This document shows, piece after piece, positions 13,032-23,684 of a DNA stretch of 64,000 nt (its first letter is position 1; every line of letters begins with the position of its first letter). The stretch covers positions 62,001-126,000 of the forward strand of contig CAJNYU010002801.1 of NCBI GenBank assembly GCA_905331475.1, written 5' to 3'. The notes beneath the pieces were generated by a model. It was not told the origin of the DNA. It searched no databases and worked only from the letters and a program-made list of their open reading frames with translations. A program made the position numbers and the translations under genes. This stretch comes from Rotaria socialis (lineage: Eukaryota; Rotifera; Eurotatoria; Philodinida; Philodinidae).

Positions 13032-14434
13032 AGATAAACACCAAGCCTGCCAACGAACGAACCATGATCACTTTTCGATCCGCATATGCTTACGACTACA
13101 TACTACTCTATTTCTTTCTGCACCTTTTCAGTTCTTTCCTCTCATAGTATATTCATGGAAAGTTGTTTTTTATATATTTTTCAAAAACAAGAATATATTA
13201 TCACGGTATATATATAATAATGCATTGTTTAATAAATGAAGTGTGTGACAGGTCCTCATGCTTTTTTGCCGTGGATAACTCGTTCCTGTGGCAGAAAAAA
13301 AAGAAAAACATATATTTTACTTGTACAATCGCGTAACACATAGATAAATTTGAGTTAACTCACCATCGGCAAAAACTACAGTAAAAAGTGATTTATGTTG
13401 ATTTACACGGCAAGATGAAAGTGAGATTTTAGGGTACAAACAGGAACCAAATAACAAATACATAAAGATGGGTGTGGGTGTGGGGCATGGTTGTGGTTGT
13501 TCTTCAATCTTGTATTCGGTTACACCAACTCACTCACCCACGCATACGTCCACACCTTTGCCCATCTTCACATACCCATACATCCACATCATAGATGGAG
13601 CCGGTACCGGGAACCGGCCGGTATATCGGTCTGAAATCAGCCTATTACTGGTCGCACTTTTCTATTTTCCTGCTTTTATCACAAACACTAATTCAAAGTT
13701 GTTAATGGTGAGACGATATAGTACCTTTCAGGCAGTATTTCATTTGACAACTGACCCATTGTCAGTAGACCGATATTTTGCTAGTAGAACGGTTCCACCT
13801 ATGATTCACGCCCATCCACCTCAGATCCTCACACTCTCGCTTACTTTCACACTCACACCGGTCGATTTTATCTTCAACTTGCTTGAAATTTTACTTTGGA
13901 AAGATAATAACTATACCGGACTCATGCAAGGGAGCTTGTGAGGATGATATTACAGTCAGTTTCTAACGCATTTATCATAAATGATAAGAAAGAAATAGAA
14001 TCATTTTTGTCAGTTTATGTTATTAAAATAAGTATATAACAATTAATAGGTAAGGTTGAAAAAAATAATCGTATTTTGAAATACGACTGTATGCCATAGC
14101 TTAGCAAATCTGCTGAGCTAGGGCAAAGATCAAGCTGTAGGCGCGTGGTGTACCTGCTCCGTATCCTACGTAATTTATACTCTTCGTGATTTTGCGAACT
14201 GTTGGACGAGTTGAGAAATTTTGTAGCTAATTCAATTTCTATTCCTACTCTCCAGTTACTAATCTAATTAGTTTCTGTTAACTTGTAATTTTAGATCCAA
14301 AATTTTGTTTTTGAATCTTTGGAGTCAGATTTCAACTTAAGGAATACTCGTAATCGACAAATCATTTGAATAACTCGGTTTCATGTAGAATTCTGAAAGC
14401 ATCGAAATTCAGCTATTGTTTTGATTTAGGAATT
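13032..14434. other. Intergenic region with G-rich/C-rich inverted tracts
   Basis: No gene was recognised. The 157-codon frame near 13468 is composed of simple GT-rich and CA-rich sequence and is not believed to be coding. A splice-acceptor-like TTGATTTAG ends at 14429, just before the ATG of the GTPase-kinase gene, so a 5' UTR intron may lie here. Confidence 0.5.
13468..13600. repeat. Interstitial TGTGGG-like tract with inverted partner
   Basis: GGGTGTGGGTGTGGGG (13470-13485) is followed, after a spacer, by a C-rich complementary tract containing CACTCACCCACGC and CCACACCTTTGCCCATC (13530-13566), so the region can fold back. TGTGGG is, from memory, the telomeric repeat described for bdelloid rotifers; the tract here is short and degenerate. 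Confidence 0.45.
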
Positions 14435-17400
14435 ATGACACATGTGAGTGGAAAACATTTTCAACTAATCAAGAAAATTATTGAATCGAACAACGCTATA
14501 AAAAAATCGACATCTGCAACGGTTAAACAATTTCAAGCGCTCTACGAAGAGTTTATAGCGGCCATTAGCACTACTTATAAACTTCTTGAAACAGTAAAAG
14601 ATGTGGCAGATATTTTCCTCGATGAGGAAAAGATGAAGCTTCTTGAACAATTCGAACCATTACAAAATGTTCAGTTAGCTGTTTGTGGATACAACTCATC
14701 AGGTAAAACTTCGTTTCTTCACGATTTCCTAGGATGCGGCAAATTTCTACCTACCAATATTGGAGCCACAACAGCAAGAATTGTCAAATTTTCGTATAAG
14801 CCTGTGAATGAAACGTACATAAGAGAGGTGGATTCATTTCTAACACTGGTCGAGCAAGAAAACTCTAGAACTGATTTATCAGTATACTTCGCGGATTATG
14901 AGCGATCTGGAAAAGTCGATGTACAAGGACTCAAGAAGACTGTTGGAAAGTACTTGAAAAGGCCAGAAAAGGAAACAAACCCGTCCGATTTCGATGAATG
15001 GGCTTCAATTTTCGTTGAAATTTGTATTCCGTCCTCTGTGCTGGAACTTGGCATAGACGTCTACGATACTCCTGGATTTTTGGCAAGTGATAATCCGATA
15101 TTATGTCAAAATTTGTTAACTCTCGTTGCCGCCATGCGACCATCGCTTCTGTTTCTTTATGAAAATGCAACAGTATCTGGTGATTCTCGTAGTTGCTTTG
15201 ATCAGCTGAAAAATACTCTGGGGCTTCATTTTCAAGCCACAGGTATCTTTTTCTTGAATACTAAAGCTGATGTGGATACTATCCTTGACGACAATGCTGA
15301 TGCTGATGAGGATATTACTCCTGGTGAGAACGATGATGCTGAAGTGGATACTATTCCTGGTGAGAATGATGATGCTGAAGTGGATACTATTCCTGGTGAG
15401 AATGATGATGCTGATGCTAAAAGTCTATGTAAACTCCTAGAAAAAATACGATCAGACCGGTACAAGCTTCTATTGGAAGTGAATGAAATGAACAGTGATT
15501 TGTTGAACGAAAACATGAACTCCGTTAAAAAATGTGATTACTTCGACATTTTCACTACTCATTCCCCTGAACACCCAATGGCACAAAAAATGAAGAGCAA
15601 TACGATCGTTCGAATCATTAAATTCACTGCCAAACACGATTTACGGAGTACACGTCAAATTATTGGCATAATTTTAGCTGCTATTGATACATTCTTTGAT
15701 TTTGTCCTTATTACAAATCGACGATCAGAAAAAGAATGGGATAAGTTGAAAAATGAAGCACTTCAGTGGGGAGAAGAGCTTTTCCAGCAATCTCATGCAA
15801 ATATTGATAATATCCTGAGTGAGGCAAAGAAGCGTCTACCTTCAAAATTTCGTGAATGTCGTAAAGATATTGAGCGACGAGCAATTGACAATGTTAAAAT
15901 GCCATGGTACAACAAAAGTGCAGCTGCTATGTTGGCTACGGCGCCATTCAGAGCTGCTTACGCTACGGCTAAACTGTCGATTCCTGATGATGAACCAGAA
16001 GCAGATATACAATTCGTTAATTTGCTTGTCGAAAACCACGTTTTGAAACCTATTCTGAATGAGGTTGTAAAAGAAAATAGCAAGAAAATTGAGACGTCAA
16101 TTGATCAACAATCGTCGTTGACATATGGTATCAAGAACGAACTAAGAAATGCAGCTTATCGAGCAATCATCATGCACACTGGTAATATAGGCACCTTCGC
16201 TTACCACGTTACGTTCAAAAATGTGCTTGTAAAAGCGCTTCACATGTTGATGGCAGCACTTTGGCTACCAATTGCAGCTATTTCCACCATCGTCTGCGCA
16301 CCATTAATTTTAATAACTAGATACATCAATCACCGAAAAAAGCAATGTCGTTGTCAATCATATGTTCCAGACCAACGTAAATACGTTGAACGTTATTTAT
16401 CACGCGTCGAAGAAAGTTTATCGAACATGGATGGTTGCATGAAGAAGGATTTAAACGAATGGCTTGATAAAGAACAAATAACATATAGGAACAAAGTAAA
16501 TTCCTATCATCGAATTGTCATTAAGACAATTCGTTATCGTAAACAGGCATACGCATTAGCTCGAAAGTTCGCATCAAAATTTGCTAGCATGGAATGTCGA
16601 TTAGTAGCTAATCTTGATCTATCTGAGCACCAAGGAGCTCCACCAGTGATTGAAGAAAAAACAATCGGAACTGGAGGCTTTTTCTTCGTCCATCCGGCAT
16701 CTTGGGGCACTCAAGAACGTCTTGTTGTCAAATCATTACGAGATCCTGCCGCGCACCCGGAGCATGTCTACATGGAAGCTCATTTTCATAGAGCAGTTAC
16801 TCGTCTTGGTATCAATCATATCGCTCCTCTCAGGTACCTGTTCGAAGAAGCCAGCGAGCCATCCAAACTATTTATTTTATTGCCCTTTTATCCAACTAAT
16901 TTACACACCTATCTGATTAATCACATGCACGAGATCTCTTTGGATAAGGCCGTTCAAATATCGTCGGACATTGGTCGAGCTGTGTTGGAAATGCATGCTC
17001 ATGAGCTCGTCCATAGAGATATCAAAGTTTCTAATATTCTTCTCGATGGTGAAAATCAAGTATTTTTAGCCGACTTTGGCACTTGTCAACATGGAACGGA
17101 AAATGAAACCATCTTTCTAAGTCGTCCATATGCACCTGAACTCGTTCCAAAAGTTACAACCTCCAGCGATCATCAATTTTCGTACGAAGGCTCAGCACTC
17201 GATGTTTTTTCAATCGGTGTATTGATGTATACTGTAGCTCCTAAAAAATCTTACGATTTACCTAATCAGATTACTCGAGCTCATATCGATGCTCTAGACC
17301 AAACTCTAATTCCGCAAACCTACCGAACGCTTATGCTCCGTTGTCTTGATGAGGTTCCAAAAAATCGACCCAATGCAAAAGAAGTTGTGGAGCAACTCAA

Positions 17401-17632
17401 TACCATCGCCGATCAAGTCGCAATGTCGAAGCCATGTTTGAAGTGCTTTGAGAACCCACGCTATGCTCGATGTTTACCATGTCGGCATAAGACGATGTGT
17501 ACGGCTTGTCTCAACGAGATGCGGCAAAATGATCAACGACCAAAATGTATTTTGTGCAGAGGGATTTACACCAGTATCGAGGAAGATACTGATAGTGATA
17601 CATATAAAGTAGCAACAGTGTCGAAAAAGTGA
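14435..17632 (+). CDS. Dynamin-like GTPase / Ser-Thr kinase / RING finger fusion protein
   Basis: Intronless, 1065 residues from the ATG at 14435 (the frame is open slightly further up but without an ATG). Part 1 is a large GTPase domain: G1 GYNSSGKTS (residues 85-93), a conserved Thr pair (TTARI), G3 DTPG (211-214) and G4 NTKAD (275-279), as in dynamin/mitofusin-like proteins. An acidic 12-residue tandem repeat (about 286-327) sits just after G4. A long helical region follows, then a hydrophobic stretch near 604-631 that could span or dip into a membrane. Part 2 is a protein kinase: glycine loop GTGGFF (745), VVK with K766, HRDIKVSN (H860), DFG (D880), an APE motif and the LDVFSIGVLMY segment, so all catalytic residues are present. 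Part 3 is a C-terminal RING finger from C1001 (CLKC ... PCRHKTMC ... CILC). The predicted roles are GTP-driven membrane remodelling, phosphorylation and ubiquitin transfer in one chain. The pathway is unknown. Confidence 0.9.
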   Translation: MTHVSGKHFQLIKKIIESNNAIKKSTSATVKQFQALYEEFIAAISTTYKLLETVKDVADIFLDEEKMKLLEQFEPLQNVQLAVCGYNSSGKTSFLHDFLGCGKFLPTNIGATTARIVKFSYKPVNETYIREVDSFLTLVEQENSRTDLSVYFADYERSGKVDVQGLKKTVGKYLKRPEKETNPSDFDEWASIFVEICIPSSVLELGIDVYDTPGFLASDNPILCQNLLTLVAAMRPSLLFLYENATVSGDSRSCFDQLKNTLGLHFQATGIFFLNTKADVDTILDDNADADEDITPGENDDAEVDTIPGENDDAEVDTIPGENDDADAKSLCKLLEKIRSDRYKLLLEVNEMNSDLLNENMNSVKKCDYFDIFTTHSPEHPMAQKMKSNTIVRIIKFTAKHDLRSTRQIIGIILAAIDTFFDFVLITNRRSEKEWDKLKNEALQWGEELFQQSHANIDNILSEAKKRLPSKFRECRKDIERRAIDNVKMPWYNKSAAAMLATAPFRAAYATAKLSIPDDEPEADIQFVNLLVENHVLKPILNEVVKENSKKIETSIDQQSSLTYGIKNELRNAAYRAIIMHTGNIGTFAYHVTFKNVLVKALHMLMAALWLPIAAISTIVCAPLILITRYINHRKKQCRCQSYVPDQRKYVERYLSRVEESLSNMDGCMKKDLNEWLDKEQITYRNKVNSYHRIVIKTIRYRKQAYALARKFASKFASMECRLVANLDLSEHQGAPPVIEEKTIGTGGFFFVHPASWGTQERLVVKSLRDPAAHPEHVYMEAHFHRAVTRLGINHIAPLRYLFEEASEPSKLFILLPFYPTNLHTYLINHMHEISLDKAVQISSDIGRAVLEMHAHELVHRDIKVSNILLDGENQVFLADFGTCQHGTENETIFLSRPYAPELVPKVTTSSDHQFSYEGSALDVFSIGVLMYTVAPKKSYDLPNQITRAHIDALDQTLIPQTYRTLMLRCLDEVPKNRPNAKEVVEQLNTIADQVAMSKPCLKCFENPRYARCLPCRHKTMCTACLNEMRQNDQRPKCILCRGIYTSIEEDTDSDTYKVATVSKK
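15308..15415 (+). repeat. 36-bp in-frame minisatellite, three units
   Basis: Three near-identical 36-bp units at 15308-15343, 15344-15379 and 15380-15415 encode DITPGENDDAE / VDTIPGENDDAE / VDTIPGENDDAD. A degenerate unit precedes them. The near identity of units 2 and 3 suggests recent expansion and possible length polymorphism. Confidence 0.9.
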
Positions 17633-17699
17633 CCAAACTGTCAGTTCTGACATATGCTTTTTCTTGATGATGGTTTTTTTTTCTATGACTTATCTTTGT

Positions 17700-17870
17700 C
17701 CACACATTGAATACTTAGTGCAAGACTTGGCACTTTTTCGTACTAAGTACGTCAAATCGTTAGTACAAGTACATTTTTTGCAGTACGAGTATATGTACTT
17801 TTTACTTCAACATTGTACTTTGTACTTGTACTTAGTACCGGCACTAGTACTAGTGTACTCAGCGCAATGC
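17700..17870. repeat. GTAC-dense low-complexity region
   Basis: About a dozen GTAC tetranucleotides, many as TTGTACTT or AAGTAC variants, occur in 170 bp downstream of the GTPase-kinase gene. It ends near a CAGCATTGCGC-like sequence (minus strand), which resembles a hAT terminus; it may be the subterminal part of the element that left the BED-finger fragment at 18.2-18.5 kb. Confidence 0.45.
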
Positions 17871-18189
17871 TGACATTCTTGAAGCAATCCTGTTAAGTAT
17901 CCTATTTTCTATTTTTTCTTCTTTGCATTGGGTTCTAAGTGTTTTCTATCTATTGAATGTATTTTAATGATTTCAAAACGGCTTTAAAATCGTAAATAAA
18001 TGATTAATTGAAAGTTTTTTCAACTATTGTTTAAAAATGACAACTGAAACATAAATTCTATGGATTGAGTATTTGTGCCACATTCCATGAAAAGAAGTTA
18101 AAAATCAAATGAATATCGATTAAAGAACCATTATTTCAATTTTATACAAATCTGGTTTTTCATCTTAGATTTTTTATTATTTGTCGCAC

Positions 18190-18489
18190 TTGACGATTGC
18201 TTTCTAATTCATTGAATCGAATAATCGTATTGATGGATTAGTTGTTGATAATTCTGTTGTTGGTTCATCATTGCCTTCAAAGATTTCTTCTTCTGTTAAA
18301 CCTTCATCTTCTTCGATAAATATATTCTTTATATTCAACTGAATGTTTATCTTTTAAATGTTTCAATAAATTACTAAAAATACCATTCTTATCTTTGTAA
18401 TTGTGATTACATAATTCGCACAAGCCATTGATTCTGTTGTTGCCAATTGAAAAAAAACTAAAATGTAGCTTCCAACGTTCACTACCCAT
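18190..18489 (-). pseudogene. BED zinc-finger fragment, probably from a hAT transposase
   Basis: On the minus strand, an ATG at 18489 opens a frame reading SERWKLHFSF, then CELCNHNYKDK, then LLKHLKDKH. This is the C-x2-C ... H-x3-5-H pattern of a BED zinc finger, the usual N-terminal DNA-binding domain of hAT transposases. The frame stops after YRRR, but a neighbouring frame continues with an acidic coding-like stretch (EDEGLTEEEIFEG...) to about 18190, so a frameshift or lost splice is likely. No DDE or dimerisation domain follows. It is a decayed DNA transposon fragment. Confidence 0.6.
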
Positions 18490-18554
18490 TAGTTGTTGAT
18501 GAAGATTCAGGAAAATCTATTTTAAGAAAGTTACTGATTTGCTAAAAAGAAATA

Positions 18555-18610
18555 GGGTGTGGGCGTGAGTGTGAGTGTGCCTGGGCTCTTCTTTCACCCA
18601 CGCCCACACT
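18555..18610. repeat. G-rich/C-rich hairpin
   Basis: GGTGTGGGCGTGAGTG (left) pairs with CACCCACGCCCACACT (right) with about two mismatches over 16 bp and a loop of about 23 bp. It resembles the TGTGGG-like inverted tracts at 13.5 kb and lies just upstream of the BED-finger fragment. Confidence 0.6.
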
Positions 18611-18954
18611 TTCTATACTCGGAAATTCTTCTGCATGCCTGGAGAAATATTTTGGAAACTGATAGATTTATCTGGTTTACATCATGGCATTTTCACTTTA
18701 GCTTTTGATAGTGTAAGTTTCCTAGAATACCCTAGTGATTTCAGAAATAACGATTAAGTTTCCCAATATCAGGAAAAAGGAATTCCAAATTACTCTGAGC
18801 TCAGTAACACAGTTTATATGTTTTTTATCAGTTCTTTAACCTGTCCGACTCTTATTGAAAAAGTCTGATACACAGAAAGCTGGAGTAAATCAAGCATCTA
18901 CTTTTCAAATCACTTTTTCAATATCTTTTATGAAGATGATGAATTCTCTAATTT

Positions 18955-19110
18955 AAAAATATTACTCTAAATAATGCATTATCATAAATTTCTACATTAT
19001 TCCTGATAATGCATTGAATGATAATGGATTATCTTATAATTCTCCATTATGTCAAATAATGCATTGTCATGCGTTGAAAGGTTCAAAAATAATTAATTAT
19101 AATGCATTAA
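18955..19110. repeat. Degenerate AATGCATT-containing tandem repeat
   Basis: The palindrome ATAATGCATT occurs four times in about 150 bp (near 18972, 19008, 19056 and 19100), with related words such as ATAATGGATTAT in between. The spacing is irregular, roughly 35-48 bp. It looks like a decayed tandem repeat; no function is evident. Confidence 0.5.
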
Positions 19111-19911
19111 TTCTTGTTTTTTTTCAACTAATGGAAAATTATGGGCCATTGTTCCAGTATTCATCCATTATCGGCTGCATGGGTAGCGAGTTGCCTTCAG
19201 AATGAAAAGAAAGGGTTATTTTTTCCAAATATTCCAGAAAATGTAAAAACCGCTGGAGATTGTCGTTTCGTATCCTAAAAACCTGACTTCGTGCCCGATT
19301 TGAAATTTCAGAATACGTCGCGCGTGTAATCAGAACACTATGGTGTGACTTTTGTATGTTATGATGTTTATGGCGGATATTCACTCAGACAGTGTCTGCT
19401 TGGGGAACTGAATATTCTTTGATTTCTTTCTGCATGAAAACGTATATGAATTTCTCGGAAAATAGGCACCTATTGATAAAATTCCGCTGTTTGTGAACTC
19501 AAAAATGATTATCAAATATTCATAAGCAGAGAAAAAATGTAAACAATTCTTTTTTTTCTCTCAATATGTCCTATCATTTTTCATCGTAGCAACATTACCA
19601 AATGCCTGCTAATATCAACATGCTGAAAACTTAATAATTAAATTTATGAATTAAAATGTGGATCTGTGTTATGATTCAGGTAAATTAGATGAGGGCACAC
19701 AAAAATTGCTGTCTTTACTTATCTTTATCGTTAAAACTTTTTAGAGAATTCCATCAACTTTTAAAATCCACACAAATAAACTTCTGCATTTTTTGAGATT
19801 CATACGGATCAACTAATGTTGTTTATTTTTCTTGCTTCATTTTCACTCGTATCTTTTTACAGAAATCTATTCAGAAATCTTGTTTAATATAAATGAAAAA
19901 ACAACGTATAA

Positions 19912-19917
19912 TTTATT
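19912..19917 (-). terminator. Poly(A) signal of nuclear receptor gene
   Basis: AATAAA on the minus strand directly adjoins the stop codon at 19918-19920, so the 3' UTR would be very short. Confidence 0.5.
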
Positions 19918-21345
19918 TTATACACTTTTTGTTTCCATCAACCGGGCAAGATGACCATGATCATCTCTATTAAGTATTACATCTGTCAAATCGGCTTCAA
20001 TTAATTGTCTATGAAGAATATGTTGAATAAATCTGACTGAATACAAAATAGATTGATAATAACCTAATCTGTATATCACATATTTCCATAGAAGTGTTAA
20101 ATAATAATTTTGAGATAGAAAAATATCTTTTGGATATGGATTGAAATCATTTGAACTGTATTGCACTTTTTTTATTAATGGTGAAATGTCATAGGTTAAC
20201 ACAAGAATGATAAGAAATATTTTTTGAATAACTGGATCATATGGTAATAATGTTTGATAAGTACATATATGTATTTCTAACCGGTGAATAAGATGTTCAG
20301 TAAAAACTGATTCAAATAAAAATCGATCATGTTCCCATGGAAAATATTCTAATACATTTGATTGCATTAATTCACTTGTATTCAATGATAATAATGTTCT
20401 AATATTATCTTTAATATATTCATAAGGATTTTCAACAAATCTATGATCGTATTGAAGAATGCGCTTAATAAATGAAGCAAGAGCATAAAGATATTTTCCT
20501 CTAAGATCAATTAAACGTTGTAGTTTAATACGTGAACGATAGGGTTGCGTTGTTATTATAAGAGGAATAGTTTCATGTGAAGCAAGAAATGATTCAATAC
20601 AATAATCTTCATACACATTTCGAATATTTGTTATCAAAGTCCAGTCATCGAATGACAGAGCTGATGGATCATGTGTTGATAATAAATCCATCTTCAAATA
20701 ATGATTTCCATGTTTTAGAAAATATTTACTTCTTTTAATTGAAATAAACTTACAGTTGTTAACTTTGGTTTTTGCCGTTCATAAAATTGTCTACTAATAA
20801 TCATGCCTGATGTAGCTCGATTAATAGCAGTTAAACTACGAATAAGTTCTTTTTTCATTCCACGTTGAAAACATTTATTAAGACGACAAGCTGAGCAATG
20901 ACGTCTTGTTGTAATTGTTATTTCGCATTTACTTAAAACTCGACATGTATAACGAAGCTAAAATTAAACAAGAAAATATTATCGCACAGAATAAAAGTGA
21001 CATTGACTTACATGTTCATTATAGGCATTTCGGCGAAAAAATGCTTAAGAAAAAAATGAAACAAAATTTTTTTGATTAATAGAATTTAAATATCTTCAAT
21101 TATACTATTCAAAAAAAGGCATGACGCTTGATATTAATTACCTTTGCAAGATAAACATGTATATGCATCGAAATTGCGTCCTAAAAAGAAAATAAAGATC
21201 CTTGAATAAAATTTGAGAAGAAAATAAATAAAAATATTTCATTTATACCTATTGCAGTTGCTCCGCATACCACACACAATGCAGGTGAATCCATAGTCAT
21301 GCACCTGGCGATAGTGTTGGAAGGATGTAATGGGCCGTTTTCCAT
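19918..21345 (-). CDS. Nuclear hormone receptor
   Basis: Five exons, complement(join(19918..20691,20754..20957,21012..21043,21142..21180,21249..21345)), give 381 residues with every junction in phase. The DNA-binding domain is spread over four exons. Zinc finger 1 is LCVVCGATAIGRNFDAYTC then LSCKAFFRR, with cysteines 24, 27, 41 and 44. Zinc finger 2 is YTCRVLSKC, then RRHCSACRLNKCFQRGM, with cysteines 61, 67, 77 and 80. The remaining 290 residues, mostly in one exon, match a divergent ligand-binding domain in length and helical character. The P-box region (CLSCKAFF) departs from the usual CxGCKxFF: Ser stands where Gly is normal. The ATG at 21345 is my choice; one at 21300 would also leave the fingers intact. 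The protein is a nuclear transcription factor; its ligand and subfamily cannot be told by eye. Confidence 0.9.
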
Positions 21346-23684
21346 GTAGCTGATTAACAAAGTTACTTTTCGATATGATGTGCTCTTTTTGTCTTTCTAT
21401 TTGTAACAGTAAATGCACGCGATTGCACTTCCAAGGTACGTCGGTGACATTACATTTTCTTTTCTTTTCTTTTCTTTTTTCTTCTTCTTCTCTCTTTTCA
21501 TTCTTCACCTACAGTAACACTATATTTCTTCCTTATGCGATGTTTTGAATACTGTGAAAATATATGTTCTCGGTTTTCTCTCGATTTCATTTCTTAACCT
21601 TGATAATGAACGTAGTCATTTATTTCACTAAGAAGCACTTTCTAAAGATGACGTTAGATGATTTTCGACCAATATCGTCACGTAAATCATTAGTATCCAT
21701 AACACTCGAGAATTCATGTTTATATTTAAAATAGTTCAGACTTAAAAATAATATGAAAAACTAGGATGCAAAAGAACGTCCATTCGTTTCTTTAGTTAGA
21801 AATGATCGAAACGTTTAGAAGGAGAGTGGCAAGGCACTCAAAGAGATTTTTCTTTTTTTCTATATCGGAATATCAACATTATTTAAGAAACATGTAAAGT
21901 CTTGAGCCGAATGAAAATCATTTTGTGCTCGATATTTACAAGTCAAACTATCTATAAAAGTTAAATTTGATAAACATGACGACGAAAAACTTTTTACGCC
22001 GAAACAATAATTAGTTCAAGAAATATCTTATTATCACGTTCTTATGACTCAAGATTTTGAACATGCAAAACCCAGATCATTTGAGCATAATGAACTGTTG
22101 AAAATGTACTTAATTAAGTACGTTTCTTTTTCCGCATCATCTTATTTATAAGAATCGTTAATAATGAACTAAGCTCTCGGCTCCTATTAATAGAAAACAA
22201 TGTAATATGATTTTCACACCGCGCTTATATACCCTATATGATTATCTACTCACAAAATTTACTACATAGAACTCTTATAGATAAAGTTAATTTGAATTCG
22301 AAAATTTGGATTTCAATCATCTAAGATGAATGTTAATATCACGAGATTTTATCAAATTGTTGTTTCATTCTAGGGATCTCAGAAGTTAGAATTTTTTTTG
22401 GACTTATTCAGTTCACTGGAGCGAACCATATTTTTACACTATTAAATATTTAATTGATATATATATATTCAATGAGTGCACTCACCAGATTCGAAGTTCT
22501 TAATGTAAAAATGATGGCATAGAAACTATGAAAATTTTAATATAATTTTATTTTCTTCACATTCTTTTTGTTCTCAACAAAATATAGTGCATTTAGTTAA
22601 CTCATTATGCAAAAAATAGTAATGATTGGAACAGAAGTGTATTTGGTAACGACATCTTTCAGATACGAAGAAAGTCCGCCGTCAATTTATGTCGGTTTAA
22701 TTGCGTCAGTGTAAAATATAATTTTACCTCGACATAAATCGGCCAAAACGATAGTGAACAAATAAAAATAAGCTACAGAAATGCAAGAACATAATTAGAG
22801 AAAATGAATAATATACGTTTGATAATTATAATTAGTTAAGATTTCAAATGAGGTAACAATTATTATACTTTGCAATATATAAACGTAGAAATATACGTGA
22901 ATTACTACTAGCAACCAACAAACTACTTTTCAGATAATATTGATATTGAAAATAATGATTAAGACATTTATGAATTAAGCACAAAACGTGCCGATTCATG
23001 TCTATATGTATCATTTATTCAAATCAATATCAGTATTTACATGGAAATAAATTCGTCGTCAAGTCAAATTGTAAATAGTTCTTATTAACCAAGTCTACGG
23101 TTATGAGTAACTTTGAAATTTTTAACATCTTCAATCAAAGATACTATATAAATAAATATGTTATCAATTATTTTGACTTCGAAACGTATTGAATGACTAC
23201 TAACCGAACGACATGTGTTACATGAGAAATTGTTGAGACTAGAAAAAGTTGACAAAGATTTAGACGCATCGAATAGAACTTTCTTGATGAACAGTTACCT
23301 GCAATAGATGGCATTTATTTTCCCTAAACTCTTTAATACCAACAAAATCTACTTGATGAGATTTTGCTGTTCTCCGACCGACGTGAATATTAGTAATTAT
23401 GTCTTGCTGACATTTACAGTGTTTACTCCTATAAAAGCATGGGAAAGAAAGAAATTTGACTTTTTCTTCTTCTTGTATCGATCTTTCTATCTTCAGGAAA
23501 CAAATTTCCTCACTATTTATGTCAAATAATAGAGTAACTATAATTTTTTCTTCAATTGAGATTACCATAGAAAAATACCATAGCTGAGAGCTTGCCATTT
23601 GACAGTATTAGAAAATAATCGTCGACATCAATGGGAAAGATAAAAACAAGAACACACAGCTCCGACTCCTGAGAACGATAGCAG
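21346..23684. other. Intergenic region between divergent genes
   Basis: The nuclear receptor and the GPCR are transcribed away from each other from this 2.3-kb spacer, so both promoters should be here. A homopyrimidine TTTTC run (21452-21500) lies just upstream of the receptor start. A weak inverted pair (TTTATGTCGG and CGACATAAA) occurs near 22690-22740. No other gene was recognised. Confidence 0.5.

Noticed and set aside
13468-13941. 157-codon frame on the plus strand
   Set aside because: It consists of GT-rich and CA-rich simple sequence with inverted tracts; no domain, no splice context.
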